Shown: positions 28,943 through 40,467, numbered from the stretch's first letter. The stretch is 64,000 nt of DNA from Alcanivorax sp. DSM 26293 (GCF_900107995.1 NZ_FNUM01000007.1:126501-190500), one strand, 5' to 3'. Translations and numbers: made by a program. Notes: a model not told the origin generated them from the sequence alone.

Positions 28943-28978
28943 TTTACCACAGAGGACACAGAGGTCACTGAGGAAAAA
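28943..28978. repeat. CCACAGAG-type repeat arm, parC side
   Basis: Reads TTTACCACAGAGGACACAGAGGTCACTGAGG. Its inverted partner is at 29422-29460. It sits 17 bases upstream of the parC start and 3 bases past the end of the GxxExxY gene. The arm is made of the reiterated word CACAGAGG. Confidence 0.85.
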
Positions 28979-28981
28979 CAT

Positions 28982-29356
28982 TCAAATTACAAAGCGTTTG
29001 ATACCGTGAACAAGCTTGGGGACATTGAAATTAATCAACAGTCCTCTCCTGATCTTTGCCAGTCGCATATAGGTGATCACCTGAGCACCATGGAGATCAG
29101 AAAGCGCTTTTACGCTTTTCAGCTCCACCAGCACCTGACCTGCCACAATCAGGTCTACGCGGTAATCACATTCCAGCTTGCAGCCCTTGTAATAAACAGG
29201 AATAGCAACCTGGGAGACTGTAGTCAGTCCTGCCTGATTCAGCTCATGCAGCAAACATCGCTCATAAACTGATTCCATAAAACCAGGCCCCATATGCCGG
29301 TGCACTTCGATAGCACAGCCAATAATGGTTCCTGTCAGCTCATCGTTTTCCAGCAT
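28982..29356 (-). CDS. GxxExxY family protein, predicted PD-(D/E)xK nuclease-like
   Basis: 124 residues from ATG 29356 (MLENDELTGTIIGCAIEVH), preceded by AAGGAAG. The family signature is GPGFMESVYERCL (Gly-x-x-Glu-x-x-Tyr). CDYRVDLIVAGQVLVELKSVKAL fits the D...ExK core of the PD-(D/E)xK nuclease fold, so a nuclease or DNA-end role is plausible but unproven. It interrupts the parE-parC pair and is bracketed by inverted CCACAGAG repeats. The AT-rich flanks and isolated codon character suggest later acquisition. It may be the mobile or maintenance gene of the repeat element. Confidence 0.85.
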   Translation of the reverse strand: MLENDELTGTIIGCAIEVHRHMGPGFMESVYERCLLHELNQAGLTTVSQVAIPVYYKGCKLECDYRVDLIVAGQVLVELKSVKALSDLHGAQVITYMRLAKIRRGLLINFNVPKLVHGIKRFVI

Positions 29357-29382
29357 GGCTTCCTTTCCAATGCTGCTTCGAT

Positions 29383-29460
29383 TTACCACAAAGAGATCAG
29401 AGCGCACGAAGAGATTTATCTTTTCATCTCTGTGAACTCTGTGCCCTCTGTGGTGAAAAA
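29383..29460. repeat. CCACAGAG-type repeat arm, parE side, with a second decayed copy
   Basis: 29422-29460 reads TCATCTCTGTGAACTCTGTG then CCCTCTGTGGTG, the inverse of the arm at 28943-28978, matching well through CACAGAGNNCACAGAGG. Just inside it, 29383-29418 holds a decayed direct-orientation copy (ACCACAAAGAGATCAGAGCG). The arm ends at the base before the parE stop codon (29461-29463). Confidence 0.8.
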
Positions 29461-31347
29461 TCAGATCTCAGCCAGATTCCCTTTCTCTTCCAGCCAGATT
29501 TTGCGATCGGAGGCGCGCTTCTTGCTCAGCAACATATCCATCAGCTGGTGGGTGTCGTCGCCGCCGGTCACTTCCAGACGTACCAGCCGGCGGGTGTCCC
29601 GGGCCATGGTGGTTTCGCGCAGTTGTAGCGGGTTCATCTCGCCCAGGCCCTTGAAGCGGGTGACATTGACCTTGCCGCGTTTCTTCTCGGCCTTGATGCG
29701 GTCCAGCACCCCTTCGCGCTCTTCCTTGTCCAGGGCGTAGTACACGTCCTTTCCCACATCGATGCGGTACAGCGGAGGCATGGCCACGAACACATGACCG
29801 TTCTTCACCAGCGCCGGGAAATGGCGCAGGAACAGGGCGCAGATCAGGGTGGCGATGTGCAGACCGTCAGAATCCGCATCGGCGAGGATACACACCTTGC
29901 CGTAACGCAGGCCGCCCAGATCATCACTGCCCGGCTCGATACCCAGTGCCACAGCGATATCGTGAATTTCCTGACTGCCCAGCACCTCGGCGGAATCCAC
30001 TTCCCAGGTGTTCATGATCTTGCCGCGCAGGGGCATGATGGCCTGGTAGACCCGGTCCCGGGCCTGCTTGGCAGAGCCTCCCGCCGAGTCCCCTTCCACC
30101 AGAAAGATTTCACTCTGGGAAGGGTCGTCGCTGGTGCAGTCAGCCAGCTTGCCGGGCAATGCCGGGCCACTGGTGACTTTCTTGCGAGTGACTTTCTTGG
30201 CAGCGCGCAGTCGCTTCTGGGCATTGTTGATGCACAGGTCCGCCAGCTTCTCGGCCTCATCGGTGTGCTGGTTCAACCACAGGGAAAACGCATCCTTGAC
30301 CACGCCGGAGACAAACGCGGCGGTCTGCCGGGAACTGAGACGCTCCTTGGTCTGGCCAGCGAACTGCGGGTCCTGCATCTTGACACTGAGCACATAGGCA
30401 ACCCGGTCCCAGATATCTTCCGGGGTCAGTTTGACACCACGGGGCAGCAGGTTGCGGAACTCACAGAACTCGCGCATGGCTTCCAGCAAGCCAGAGCGCA
30501 GCCCATTCACGTGAGTCCCCCCCTGGGGAGTGGGAATCAAGTTAACGTAGGATTCCTGCACCAGCTCGCCACCTTCCGGTAGCCACATCACCGCCCAGTC
30601 CACCGCTTCGGTTTCTGCGCTCATGGCGCCATTGAAGGGTTCATCCGGTACCCGCTCCCAGCCCCGGCCGGATTCCAGCAGGTATTCGATCAGGCCATCG
30701 GCGAACTGCCAGCTGTCGGTTTCGCCGCTGACCTGGTTGTCCAGGGTGACCAGCAGGCCCGGGCACAACACCGCCTTGGCGCGCAGCAGATGCTTGAGCC
30801 TGGACACGGAAATCTTCGGGGAATCGAAGTATTTGGCATCGGGCCAGAAACGCAGAATCGTGCCGGTGTTGCGCTTACCGACGGTGTCGACCACTTCCAG
30901 GTCGCTGCGTTTTTCGCCATCACCGAATTCCATGCGGTGCAGCTGGCCATCCCGTTTCACCAGGATCTCCAGCTTGGTGGACAGGGCATTCACGACCGAG
31001 ACGCCCACCCCGTGCAGACCACCGCTGAACTGGTAGTTGTTGTTGGAGAACTTGCCGCCGGAATGCAACGTGGACAGGATCACTTCCACACCAGGCTTTT
31101 TCTGCACCGGGTGCATGTCCACCGGCATGCCGCGACCATCATCTTCCACTTCCACCCCGCCATCCTTCAGCAGCGTGACCTTGATGGATTTGGCATGGCC
31201 GGCCAGGGCTTCATCCACGGAGTTGTCGATGACTTCCTGGGCCAGGTGATTGGGGCGGGAGGTATCGGTGTACATCCCCGGGCGCTTGCGCACCGGGTCG
31301 AGGCCCGACAACACTTCAATATTTTCGGACGTATACGTATTGGCCAT
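29461..31347 (-). CDS. parE: DNA topoisomerase IV subunit B
   Basis: 628 residues, normal ParE length. The GHKL ATPase motifs are VIDNSVDEALAGHA (Asn/Glu), VEDDGRGMPVDMHP and the glycine-rich GGLHGVGVSVVNALS. The TOPRIM metal site is LVEGDSAGGSAKQARDR with VCILADADSDGLHI. The C-terminus has RFKGLGEMNPLQLRETTM. ATPase partner of ParC in decatenation. It is followed by yqiA and cpdA upstream, as in E. coli (cpdA-yqiA-parE). Confidence 0.98.
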   Translation of the reverse strand: MANTYTSENIEVLSGLDPVRKRPGMYTDTSRPNHLAQEVIDNSVDEALAGHAKSIKVTLLKDGGVEVEDDGRGMPVDMHPVQKKPGVEVILSTLHSGGKFSNNNYQFSGGLHGVGVSVVNALSTKLEILVKRDGQLHRMEFGDGEKRSDLEVVDTVGKRNTGTILRFWPDAKYFDSPKISVSRLKHLLRAKAVLCPGLLVTLDNQVSGETDSWQFADGLIEYLLESGRGWERVPDEPFNGAMSAETEAVDWAVMWLPEGGELVQESYVNLIPTPQGGTHVNGLRSGLLEAMREFCEFRNLLPRGVKLTPEDIWDRVAYVLSVKMQDPQFAGQTKERLSSRQTAAFVSGVVKDAFSLWLNQHTDEAEKLADLCINNAQKRLRAAKKVTRKKVTSGPALPGKLADCTSDDPSQSEIFLVEGDSAGGSAKQARDRVYQAIMPLRGKIMNTWEVDSAEVLGSQEIHDIAVALGIEPGSDDLGGLRYGKVCILADADSDGLHIATLICALFLRHFPALVKNGHVFVAMPPLYRIDVGKDVYYALDKEEREGVLDRIKAEKKRGKVNVTRFKGLGEMNPLQLRETTMARDTRRLVRLEVTGGDDTHQLMDMLLSKKRASDRKIWLEEKGNLAEI

Positions 31348-31353
31348 AGATTT

Positions 31354-31436
31354 TCCAGAAGCGCCAGACGCATGACGCCAGACGCTGAACGCTTGGCAAG
31401 ATCAAGCGTCTGGCGTCTGGCCTCGGGCATCAGGCG
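31354..31436. repeat. Inverted-repeat element with GACGCCAGACGC arms
   Basis: Left arm GCGCCAGACGCATGACGCCAGACGCTGAACGCTTG (31362-31396) and right arm CAAGCGTCTGGCGTCTGGCCTCGGGCATCAGGCGTG (31403-31438) are inverted and built of the word GACGCCA. The right arm contains the yqiA stop codon (TGA at 31430-31432). It fills the gap between yqiA and parE. Confidence 0.8.
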
Positions 31437-32020
31437 TGTATTTCAATACCACAAAACCGCAGTATCAGCGGAATGAAGGCGTCAAAGTTATCAAAGCCGT
31501 GGCTGCCACCCAAGCCGCAATAGCGGTGACAGTCCCCGTAATAGTCCCAGCCGTCTTCCCAATCGAGGGTTTCATCGCCGGTCTGGGTGAGCAGAAGCAG
31601 GTTTTCCGGCTGGCTGATGGCCGGCACTTCATAGCGCTTCAGCTCGTCCAGCCAGGCCGGATTGAATTCCCAGGCCTCGCCGGTGTGATAGTTATGCTGG
31701 ATACCTGTGTATTTGTCCAGTAGTCGCCATGGTCGAACGGCAGGATTTACGATTACCGCCTGCAAATCATGGTGCTCGGCCAGCCAGGTGGCATAGAACC
31801 CTCCCAGGGACGAACCCAGCAGCGCCACCGGACCCGCTCCGGCAATCACCGCATCCAGCTCCGCCATGGCTGCCTTGGGCTCCACCGGCAGCGCCGGCAC
31901 ATGCAACCGCTCCGGACAACCGGCGCGCTCGAACACCTCTCGCAACAGGGTCGCCTTGTGGGACGCCGGGGAGCTGTTGAAGCCGTGGATATAGATGAGA
32001 GAGGTTTCGGGAACCGACAT
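31430..32020 (-). CDS. yqiA: YqiA-type alpha/beta hydrolase (esterase)
   Basis: 196 residues from ATG 32020 (MSVPETSLIYIHGFNSSPAS). The ribosome site is weak; a TTG four codons earlier is the alternative, but it lies in sequence next to the repeat arm. Motifs are IYIHGFNSSP (oxyanion), ALLGSSLGGFYATWLAE with GSSLGG as nucleophile elbow, QTGDETLDW for the acid and GGSHGFDNFD for the histidine. E. coli YqiA is an esterase with acyl-CoA or palmitoyl-ester activity. The position between cpdA and parE is conserved. Confidence 0.92.
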   Translation of the reverse strand: MSVPETSLIYIHGFNSSPASHKATLLREVFERAGCPERLHVPALPVEPKAAMAELDAVIAGAGPVALLGSSLGGFYATWLAEHHDLQAVIVNPAVRPWRLLDKYTGIQHNYHTGEAWEFNPAWLDELKRYEVPAISQPENLLLLTQTGDETLDWEDGWDYYGDCHRYCGLGGSHGFDNFDAFIPLILRFCGIEIHA

Positions 32021-32029
32021 GAGAAGAGC

Positions 32030-32158
32030 CAATTGATAATTGAGAATGGATAATTGATAACGAAAGAGCCTCTCAGGCCCCGGACAAGTTGTCCATTATC
32101 AATTGAGGATTCACGGTTTTAGCTATCAATTATCCATTCTCAATTATCAATTAATCAG
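32030..32158. repeat. Inverted-repeat element with perfect 29-base AATTGATAATTGAG arms
   Basis: The left arm, 32031-32059, reads AATTGATAATTGAGAATGG then ATAATTGATA, and has an exact inverted copy at 32124-32152. A third, partial copy lies at 32091-32107 (CCATTATCAATTGAGGA). The cpdA stop codon touches the right arm; the yqiA start is 10 bases from the left arm. The centre has GAGCCTCTCAGGCCCCGG but no long hairpin. Confidence 0.85.
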
Positions 32159-32961
32159 TATCCCTTGACGCTGAAGTCCACCTCAAAGGTAATCCCCTCC
32201 ACCCGACTGACAGCGGTGTCGATGCGGCCATCCGGATACAGGTCCAGCCAGCGGTAACCGGGATTGCTCTCGTCCACGGCGAAGTCTTCGCTTTTCGGTT
32301 TGAACTGCACACAGGTACTGGGCACGGCCAGCAGGCGGACGCCATTGCGCTGGTCATCGTATTCCTGGTGCACGTGACCCCAGATAATGGCGCGCACACG
32401 GGGGTGGCGGTCTATGACGGCAAAAAACTGCTCGGCGCTGCCCACCACCTGAGTGTCCAGCCAGGCGCAGTCCATGGGCACCGGATGGTGATGCAGGCAG
32501 ACCATCAGGTGTTCACCACGGGCGTTGGCCAGGGCCTCATCGAGAAATTTCAGGTCTTCGTCAAACAGGTCACCGGGGACTTCGCCAGGAATGGTGGAGT
32601 CGAGCATGACAATGGTCCAGTTGCCGATCTCCAGCACACAGGGACTCATACGCTCGCGGTCACAATCCAGGGCCTGCAGCATGGGGGCCGGTTTGTCGTG
32701 GTTGCCTTCCAACCAGTAAACCGGCGCGCTGAACGATGACAGGGCCTGACCGAGTCGCTGGTAGGATTCAAAGGAGGCATCCTGGGAGAGATCCCCGGTG
32801 GCCAGGATCAGGTCCGGGCTGGGCTGCTCGCGACGGATCAGTTCCAGCACTTTTTCCAGACTGAACTGGGTATTCAGACCCAACAGCTTGCCTTGCGTAT
32901 CGGCAAACAGATGGCAGTCCGATAACTGCACCACTCGAAGGGGCTGCAACTGCTGCGTCAA
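32155..32961 (-). CDS. cpdA: 3',5'-cyclic AMP phosphodiesterase
   Basis: 268 residues if translation begins at TTG 32961 (preceded by GGGAGCGG); a GTG at 33012 would add 17 unconserved residues. Metallophosphoesterase motifs are all present: VQLSDCHLFAD, LATGDLSQDAS, YWLEGNHDKPAP, VCLHHHPVPMD and IIWGHVHQEYD. CpdA hydrolyses cAMP and so tempers CRP-type regulation. It is upstream of yqiA-parE and downstream of yqiB in the same direction, as in E. coli. The 180-base gap to yqiB (32962-33141) probably holds its promoter; I assign no motif. Confidence 0.93.
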   Translation of the reverse strand: MTQQLQPLRVVQLSDCHLFADTQGKLLGLNTQFSLEKVLELIRREQPSPDLILATGDLSQDASFESYQRLGQALSSFSAPVYWLEGNHDKPAPMLQALDCDRERMSPCVLEIGNWTIVMLDSTIPGEVPGDLFDEDLKFLDEALANARGEHLMVCLHHHPVPMDCAWLDTQVVGSAEQFFAVIDRHPRVRAIIWGHVHQEYDDQRNGVRLLAVPSTCVQFKPKSEDFAVDESNPGYRWLDLYPDGRIDTAVSRVEGITFEVDFSVKGY

Positions 32962-33141
32962 GATCCCCGCTCCCGTCCTCGATTTATTATTCCCGTTTGG
33001 GGGGCCAAACACCGCCTCCCGAGCATTCCCTCAATACTCTTCAATCACTTATAACCAAGATGATGGCACTTTTCTAGGAAAGACGTTCCAGATCAGGAAG
33101 TGGTTAGCAATTCTTTACAGCCGCATGCATTCCGGCAGCAT

Positions 33142-33599
33142 TCAGGAATTCCCGGTCACTCGCTGGCGCCAGTCCTGACCGCCATCGCGCCCATGATCAT
33201 GGACATGACGTAGCCACTCGGCCAGAAAGCGGTTCCATTGCACTTTTTCATCACGCTGGTGCATATGGCGGTTGGGGTAGGCGTAGCGGGCATTCACCCG
33301 CCGGAAGGGGCGCGCCTCGGTGACTTCCGCCAGCCGGGCATCGTGATAAAGCCGCACCGTCAGCCGCGATGCCGGCAGCACATCCAGTAACTCCTGATCC
33401 TCCAGGCGCACGGTGGTGGTGTAGGGGGAGCGCTCCAGCACTCGCATCTGCAAAGTGTGGGTGTGGTGGCTGTGGCCCAGCTCCACATTCATGCTGTCGC
33501 GCTCTCCCATGGCATTCATCAGCGGCAACATGCGGGCATAGTTTTCCTCGCACTGACTCATCAGCGCGCGGAAATCCAGCCGGTAGCGGTCGCGTCGCT

Positions 33600-33603
<4 letters not shown>
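33142..33603 (-). CDS. yqiB: DUF1249 protein YqiB
   Basis: 153 residues. Start ATG 33603 (MKRRDRYRLDFRALMSQCEENYARM) overlaps the nudF stop by 4 bases. The DUF1249 signature is the opening segment plus HTHTLQMRVLERSPYTTTVRL and RVNARYAYPNRHMHQRDEK. Function is unknown; conserved linkage nudF-yqiB-cpdA is seen across enterobacteria and pseudomonads. Confidence 0.92.
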
Positions 33604-36260
<2,657 letters not shown>

Positions 36261-37688
36261 ATGAAGCGTAGCCCGGCAACGCCCCTAGTTCTTCTTCTTA
36301 CCTCACTGGCCAGTGCCGTTCAGGCCGCTGACCTTACTGAAGTCGCCAACGCAGCCTGGAGCTACGACGGCACCTGGCGCGCCGCCCGCCAGACCTGGGA
36401 AGCGGATCAGGAAACGCTGGTACAGGGGCGGGCCGCGCTGCTGCCGACCATCGATGCCAGCCACCGCCATTCGGAAATCAACCAAACCTACGAATCGACG
36501 GGTGACCTGGAGATAGACGGTAGATCTCGTTCCACCTCGGTGACGCTAACGCAACCGCTGTTCCGCCTGGATGCCTTCTACGGCTACAAGGAAGCCAAGT
36601 CGCTGACCTCCGTAGCCCAGGCCGAGTTCTACCAGTCCCGCCAGGATTTCGTGCTGCGCGTGGCGCAGGGCTACTTCGGCGTGCTGCGCGCCTGGGACAC
36701 CCTGGTGTCCGCCCAGGCCGAGGAGAAGGCGATCAGCCGGCAGCTGGAACAATCCCAGGAACGTTTCGACGTGGGCCTGGTGGCCAGCACCGATGTGGAA
36801 GAAGCGCGCGCCGCCTACGACCTGGCCCGGGTGAACCTGATCGTCGCCGAGCAGGAATTCGATATCGCCCGCGACCAGTTAGAAACACTCACTGGTCGTA
36901 AATGGGAGACGCTGGCGGAGTTGCGCGACAATCTGCCGATGGAGGGGCCGCAACCGTCAAAAATGAATGCCTGGATCGATAAGGCCGCGTACCAGAATCC
37001 GCAGATTCTCGCCGCCCGCTACAGCGCCAAAGCAGCGGGTTTTACGGCCGACCGACAACTGGGGGCCATGCTTCCAAAGGTTCAATTGTTCGCTGAGTAT
37101 CAGCACAACCACAATACCGATCCAAGCGTCTCGGGAGGCGATCCCGGCAATCAACTCACGCAATTCTACTCGACGCAACCGGACACTAATTCAAAGACTA
37201 TCGGCATTGAAGTAACCGTGCCGCTGTTCCGCGGTGGCGGCCTCAACAGCCAGCGCAAGCAGGCGGCCCTGCTCGCCGACGCCGCCGGCCAGCGGTACCA
37301 GCAGACGATTCGCGACATCAGCCAGCAGGCGCGCACGTTCTACCGCACCGTGGAAGCCGACGCCCTGCGCGTGGAAGCCCGCCGCCAGGCGATCCGCTCC
37401 ACCCGTTCCGCCCTGGAAGCCACCCAGTCCGGCTACGAAGTGGGCACCCGTAACGTGGTCGACGTGCTCAACGCCCAACAGGCGCTGTACGCCGCCGAGC
37501 GCGACTATGCCAACGCCCGTTACGACTACATCATCAACTCCCTGACCCTGAAATCCACCACCGGCGACCTGCAGCAGGGCGACCTGGCGGCCATCAACCA
37601 GTGGCTGTCAGAGACCGACACCCTGAACATCTACCAGCCGGATCTGGAAGGCCGCAGCGACGCCCTGGTACCGGACGCGCGATACTGA
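36261..37688 (+). CDS. tolC: TolC-family outer-membrane efflux channel
   Basis: 475 residues. A signal peptide ends at SAVQA. Two outer-membrane-efflux-protein repeats of about 200 residues each contain the long helices, for example FYQSRQDFVLRVAQGYFGVLRA and later YQQTIRDISQQARTFYRTVEAD. LEATQSGYEVGTRNVVDVLNAQQALYAAERDYANARYDY is the hallmark second repeat. It is the exit duct for RND, MFS and type I export systems. The nearby nudF-yqiB-cpdA-parE block matches the tolC neighbourhood in E. coli, supporting the housekeeping TolC. Confidence 0.94.
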   Translation: MKRSPATPLVLLLTSLASAVQAADLTEVANAAWSYDGTWRAARQTWEADQETLVQGRAALLPTIDASHRHSEINQTYESTGDLEIDGRSRSTSVTLTQPLFRLDAFYGYKEAKSLTSVAQAEFYQSRQDFVLRVAQGYFGVLRAWDTLVSAQAEEKAISRQLEQSQERFDVGLVASTDVEEARAAYDLARVNLIVAEQEFDIARDQLETLTGRKWETLAELRDNLPMEGPQPSKMNAWIDKAAYQNPQILAARYSAKAAGFTADRQLGAMLPKVQLFAEYQHNHNTDPSVSGGDPGNQLTQFYSTQPDTNSKTIGIEVTVPLFRGGGLNSQRKQAALLADAAGQRYQQTIRDISQQARTFYRTVEADALRVEARRQAIRSTRSALEATQSGYEVGTRNVVDVLNAQQALYAAERDYANARYDYIINSLTLKSTTGDLQQGDLAAINQWLSETDTLNIYQPDLEGRSDALVPDARY

Positions 37689-37694
37689 AAGAGC

Positions 37695-37856
37695 AATTAA
37701 TAGTTAATAATGAATAATTAATAACGACGCGCTTACAGCGCATGCCCTGCTGAAAGCAAAGAGGCCGCGCCCAACTCTGGGCGCGGCCTCTTTGCTTTCA
37801 GGATAAAAAAACGTTGTCTCACGAAACTATTAATTATTCATTATTAACTATTAATT
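37695..37856. repeat. Inverted-repeat element, perfect 29-base arms, hairpin core copy 3
   Basis: The left arm, 37695-37723, is AATTAATAGTTAATAATGAA then TAATTAATA; it has an exact inverted copy at 37828-37856. The core hairpin 37751-37800 is a perfect 23-base stem with a 4-base loop (TGAAAGCAAAGAGGCCGCG side). The right arm encodes the last residues and stop of WaaA. The left arm is identical to that at 57071-57099. Confidence 0.9.
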
Positions 37857-39105
37857 TCCCGACCAACCCCAGCCCTTTCTCCAGTGCCCCACGATTGGCT
37901 TCGACAACCGCCGCCGCTGCCTGCCCCTGATGCTGGCGTTGCGCCGGGTTACGGAACAGGCCCTGCAGGGTAATGGCCAGGGCATCCGCATCCTCTACCA
38001 GGGTCAGGGCGCCAGCGTCATCCAGCAGCCCCGAGATGGCGGTGAAGTTGTGCAGGTGCGGGCCAGTCACAACCGGCTTTCCCCAGCCTGCGGGTTCCAG
38101 CAAATTGTGCCCCCCCACCGGCACCAGGGAACCGCCCACAAAGGCCACGTCCGCCACCCCAAACAGCATCAACAGCTCCCCCATGGTATCAGCCAGGTAC
38201 ACCTGGGTGTCCGCGGTGACGGTGTCCTGTTTGCTTCGCCGGGCCAGCCCCAACCCTTGCTGACGGATCAACTGGGCGACGCCGTCGAAACGCTCCGGGT
38301 GCCGGGGCACCAGCACCAGCAAGGTCTGCGGTGCCGTTTCCAGCAACGCCTTGTGCGCTGCCAGCACCGGCTCGTCTTCACCGGGATGGGTACTGGCGGC
38401 GATCCACACCGGACGCTCGCCAATAGCGGCACGTAAATCCCCTGCCGCCTGACGCACAGCATCATCCAAACTCATGTCGAATTTCACGCTGCCGATGGCA
38501 TGGACCCGTTCCGGCCAGGCACCCAGAGCCACATAGCGTTTCGCCTCCACCGGGGTCTGCACCGCCAGGGCATCGAAGCGCGCCATCATGGGCCGCACCA
38601 GACGGGGAAACTTGCGGTAGCCCCGGTAGCTTTTCTCCGACAGCCGCCCGTTCATCAGCATCAGTTTGGCTCCGTGACGCTTCACCGCCGCACACAGGTT
38701 GGGCCACAACTCGGTTTCCAGCACGATCACCGTTTTCGGATCAAAAGCGCGCAGAAAACGGTTCAATGCCGTGGGCAGCTCCCAGGGGCAATACACATGG
38801 GTCACCCGGTCACCGAACAGGGCTTTCACCCGCTCCGAACCGGTGGGCGTGGTGGTAGTCACCAGCAGCGGCGTATCCGGGTAATCCGCCAGCAACCGCT
38901 CGATCATCGGCACCGCCGCCAGGGTTTCCCCCACCGACACCGCATGAACCCAGAGACTGTTTTTCAGGGTACCGGGCCGGTATCCCCAGGCCATGCGCTC
39001 CTTCCAGCGCTGACGATAGGCCGGCGCCTGCCGCCCGCGCAGCCACAGCCGCAGGAACAGAAAGGGAAGCAGCAGATACCAGAGGGCGGAATAAAAAATA
39101 CGCAT
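37834..39105 (-). CDS. waaA: Kdo transferase (3-deoxy-D-manno-octulosonic acid transferase)
   Basis: 423 residues. An inner-membrane glycosyltransferase (GT30) that adds Kdo to lipid A precursor. N-terminal membrane anchor MRIFYSALWYLLLPFLFLRLWL, then SLWVHAVSVGETLAAVPMIERL with the conserved catalytic Glu, TTTTPTGSERV and ETELWPNL. The C-terminal nucleotide-sugar domain has PVGGHNLLEPAGWGKPVVTGPH. The final residues LIVNNE and the stop come from the repeat arm, so the C-terminus has been remodelled by the element. Confidence 0.96.
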   Translation of the reverse strand: MRIFYSALWYLLLPFLFLRLWLRGRQAPAYRQRWKERMAWGYRPGTLKNSLWVHAVSVGETLAAVPMIERLLADYPDTPLLVTTTTPTGSERVKALFGDRVTHVYCPWELPTALNRFLRAFDPKTVIVLETELWPNLCAAVKRHGAKLMLMNGRLSEKSYRGYRKFPRLVRPMMARFDALAVQTPVEAKRYVALGAWPERVHAIGSVKFDMSLDDAVRQAAGDLRAAIGERPVWIAASTHPGEDEPVLAAHKALLETAPQTLLVLVPRHPERFDGVAQLIRQQGLGLARRSKQDTVTADTQVYLADTMGELLMLFGVADVAFVGGSLVPVGGHNLLEPAGWGKPVVTGPHLHNFTAISGLLDDAGALTLVEDADALAITLQGLFRNPAQRQHQGQAAAAVVEANRGALEKGLGLVGKLIVNNE

Positions 39106-39117
39106 AGGGCTTCTTGT

Positions 39118-39145
39118 GTCGGACGTCGGACGTCGGACGTCTGAC
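39118..39145. repeat. Short tandem GTCGGAC array
   Basis: GTCGGAC repeated three times, then GTCTGACG, between the divergent waaA and FAD oxidoreductase genes. It resembles a lone arm of the word-built repeats and lies within the promoter gap 39106-39195. Confidence 0.75.
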
Positions 39146-39195
39146 GCCCGACCTGTCTATGCTAGCATAGCGGCAACTTTCTCCGATGGTGAGCC

Positions 39196-40389
39196 ATGAG
39201 CAACTCCCCTCTGAAACCCGACATCCTGATCTTCGGCGGCGGTATTGCCGGCCTGTGGTTGATCAACCGACTCAACGCGGCCGGTTACCAGTGCCTGCTG
39301 CTGGAAACCGCCACCCTGGGCGGTGACCAGACCCTGGCCAGCCAGGGCATTATTCACGGTGGCCTCAAGTATGCCCTGGGCGGCAATCTGTCCAGTGAAT
39401 CGGAATCCATTGCCGCCATGCCGGACCGTTGGCGTGCGGCCATGGCCGGCAACGATCCGGTGGACCTGCGCCAGCTGCAGGTACTCAGCGACACCCAGCA
39501 CATGTGGTCCAGTGGCTCAGTGGCCTCGCGCATGACCAACTTCTTCGCCAGCAAGATGCTGCGCGGGCGCATCGAAAAGCTGAAGCGGGACCATTTCCCC
39601 TCCGCGTTGGCTGACAAGGCCTTCAAGGGCAATGTCTACAAGCTGGATGATCTGGTCATCAACACTGAATCACTGATCGACACCCTGGCCGCGCCGGTAC
39701 GTGAACGCCTGCTGGCCTTCGACAGGGAACGCGATTCTCTGGAATGGGGAGAGCAAGGATTGAAGGCGGTGACCGTCAATGGCCAGCGTATCGAGCCGAC
39801 GTTGACCATCCTGTCCGCCGGCAATGGCAACCCGGCACTGCTGGACGGCGCCCACCAGGCCCGCCTGCTGCCAGAGGAACACAGCCAGCTGCGGCCACTG
39901 AAAATGCTGCTGGTGAAACACGATCTGGGCCACCGCCTCTATGCTCACTGTGTTGGCACCAGCAACAAACCGGTACTCACCGTCACCACCCACGACTGCC
40001 CGGACGGCAAGGTGGTCTGGTATCTGGGCGGCGACCTGGCGGAACGGGGCGTGGAACGCAGCGATGAGGAACAACTGGCCGCTGGCCGCGACGAACTGAA
40101 ACACCTGTTCCCCTGGCTCGATTTCAGTCAGGCCCAGTTCGCCGTTCTCAACGTAACCCGGGCCGAACCGAAACAACAGGCCCTGGTAAAACCGGATAAC
40201 GCCTACGCCCACCGCGATCACAACCTGATCGTGGCCTGGCCCACCAAGCTCACCCTGGCCCCGGACCTGGGCGACAGAGTGATGGCATTGGTGGAAGAGA
40301 GCGGGCTGAAACCAGGAGCACCGTTAACGGTGCCGGAAACACTGGAAAAAGCCCCCATGGGCGTGCCGTACTGGCATCGCTGTTTTTGA
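39196..40389 (+). CDS. FAD-dependent oxidoreductase (DAO family)
   Basis: 397 residues. The Rossmann FAD motif is at the start (DILIFGGGIAGLWLINRL), followed by ATLGGDQTLASQGIIHGGLKYALGG, which is typical of D-amino-acid oxidase/glycerol-3-phosphate dehydrogenase-like proteins. The C-terminal GVPYWHRCF is unusual. No signal peptide or membrane segment. Substrate unknown. The gene is followed by a hairpin and then an aldo/keto reductase gene, so they may be independent units. Confidence 0.78.
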   Translation: MSNSPLKPDILIFGGGIAGLWLINRLNAAGYQCLLLETATLGGDQTLASQGIIHGGLKYALGGNLSSESESIAAMPDRWRAAMAGNDPVDLRQLQVLSDTQHMWSSGSVASRMTNFFASKMLRGRIEKLKRDHFPSALADKAFKGNVYKLDDLVINTESLIDTLAAPVRERLLAFDRERDSLEWGEQGLKAVTVNGQRIEPTLTILSAGNGNPALLDGAHQARLLPEEHSQLRPLKMLLVKHDLGHRLYAHCVGTSNKPVLTVTTHDCPDGKVVWYLGGDLAERGVERSDEEQLAAGRDELKHLFPWLDFSQAQFAVLNVTRAEPKQQALVKPDNAYAHRDHNLIVAWPTKLTLAPDLGDRVMALVEESGLKPGAPLTVPETLEKAPMGVPYWHRCF

Positions 40390-40396
40390 TTACCCT

Positions 40397-40467
40397 CCGT
40401 AGGAGCAAGCGTCGTTGGCGGCGCGATTCCGTGCGTGGTTAATCGCGCCGCCAGCGACGCTCCTACG
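40397..40467. repeat. GTAGGAGC-type long palindrome, copy 1
   Basis: CCGTAGGAGC-aagc-GTCGTTGGCGGCGCGATT pairs with AATCGCGCCGCCAGCGACGCTCCTACGG around a 12-base loop; the left side has a 4-base insertion. It is the same element as at 56026-56088. Half copies occur near 16643, 23325 and 55101. This REP-like family starts with GTAGGAGC, as many Pseudomonas REPs do. Confidence 0.85.
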
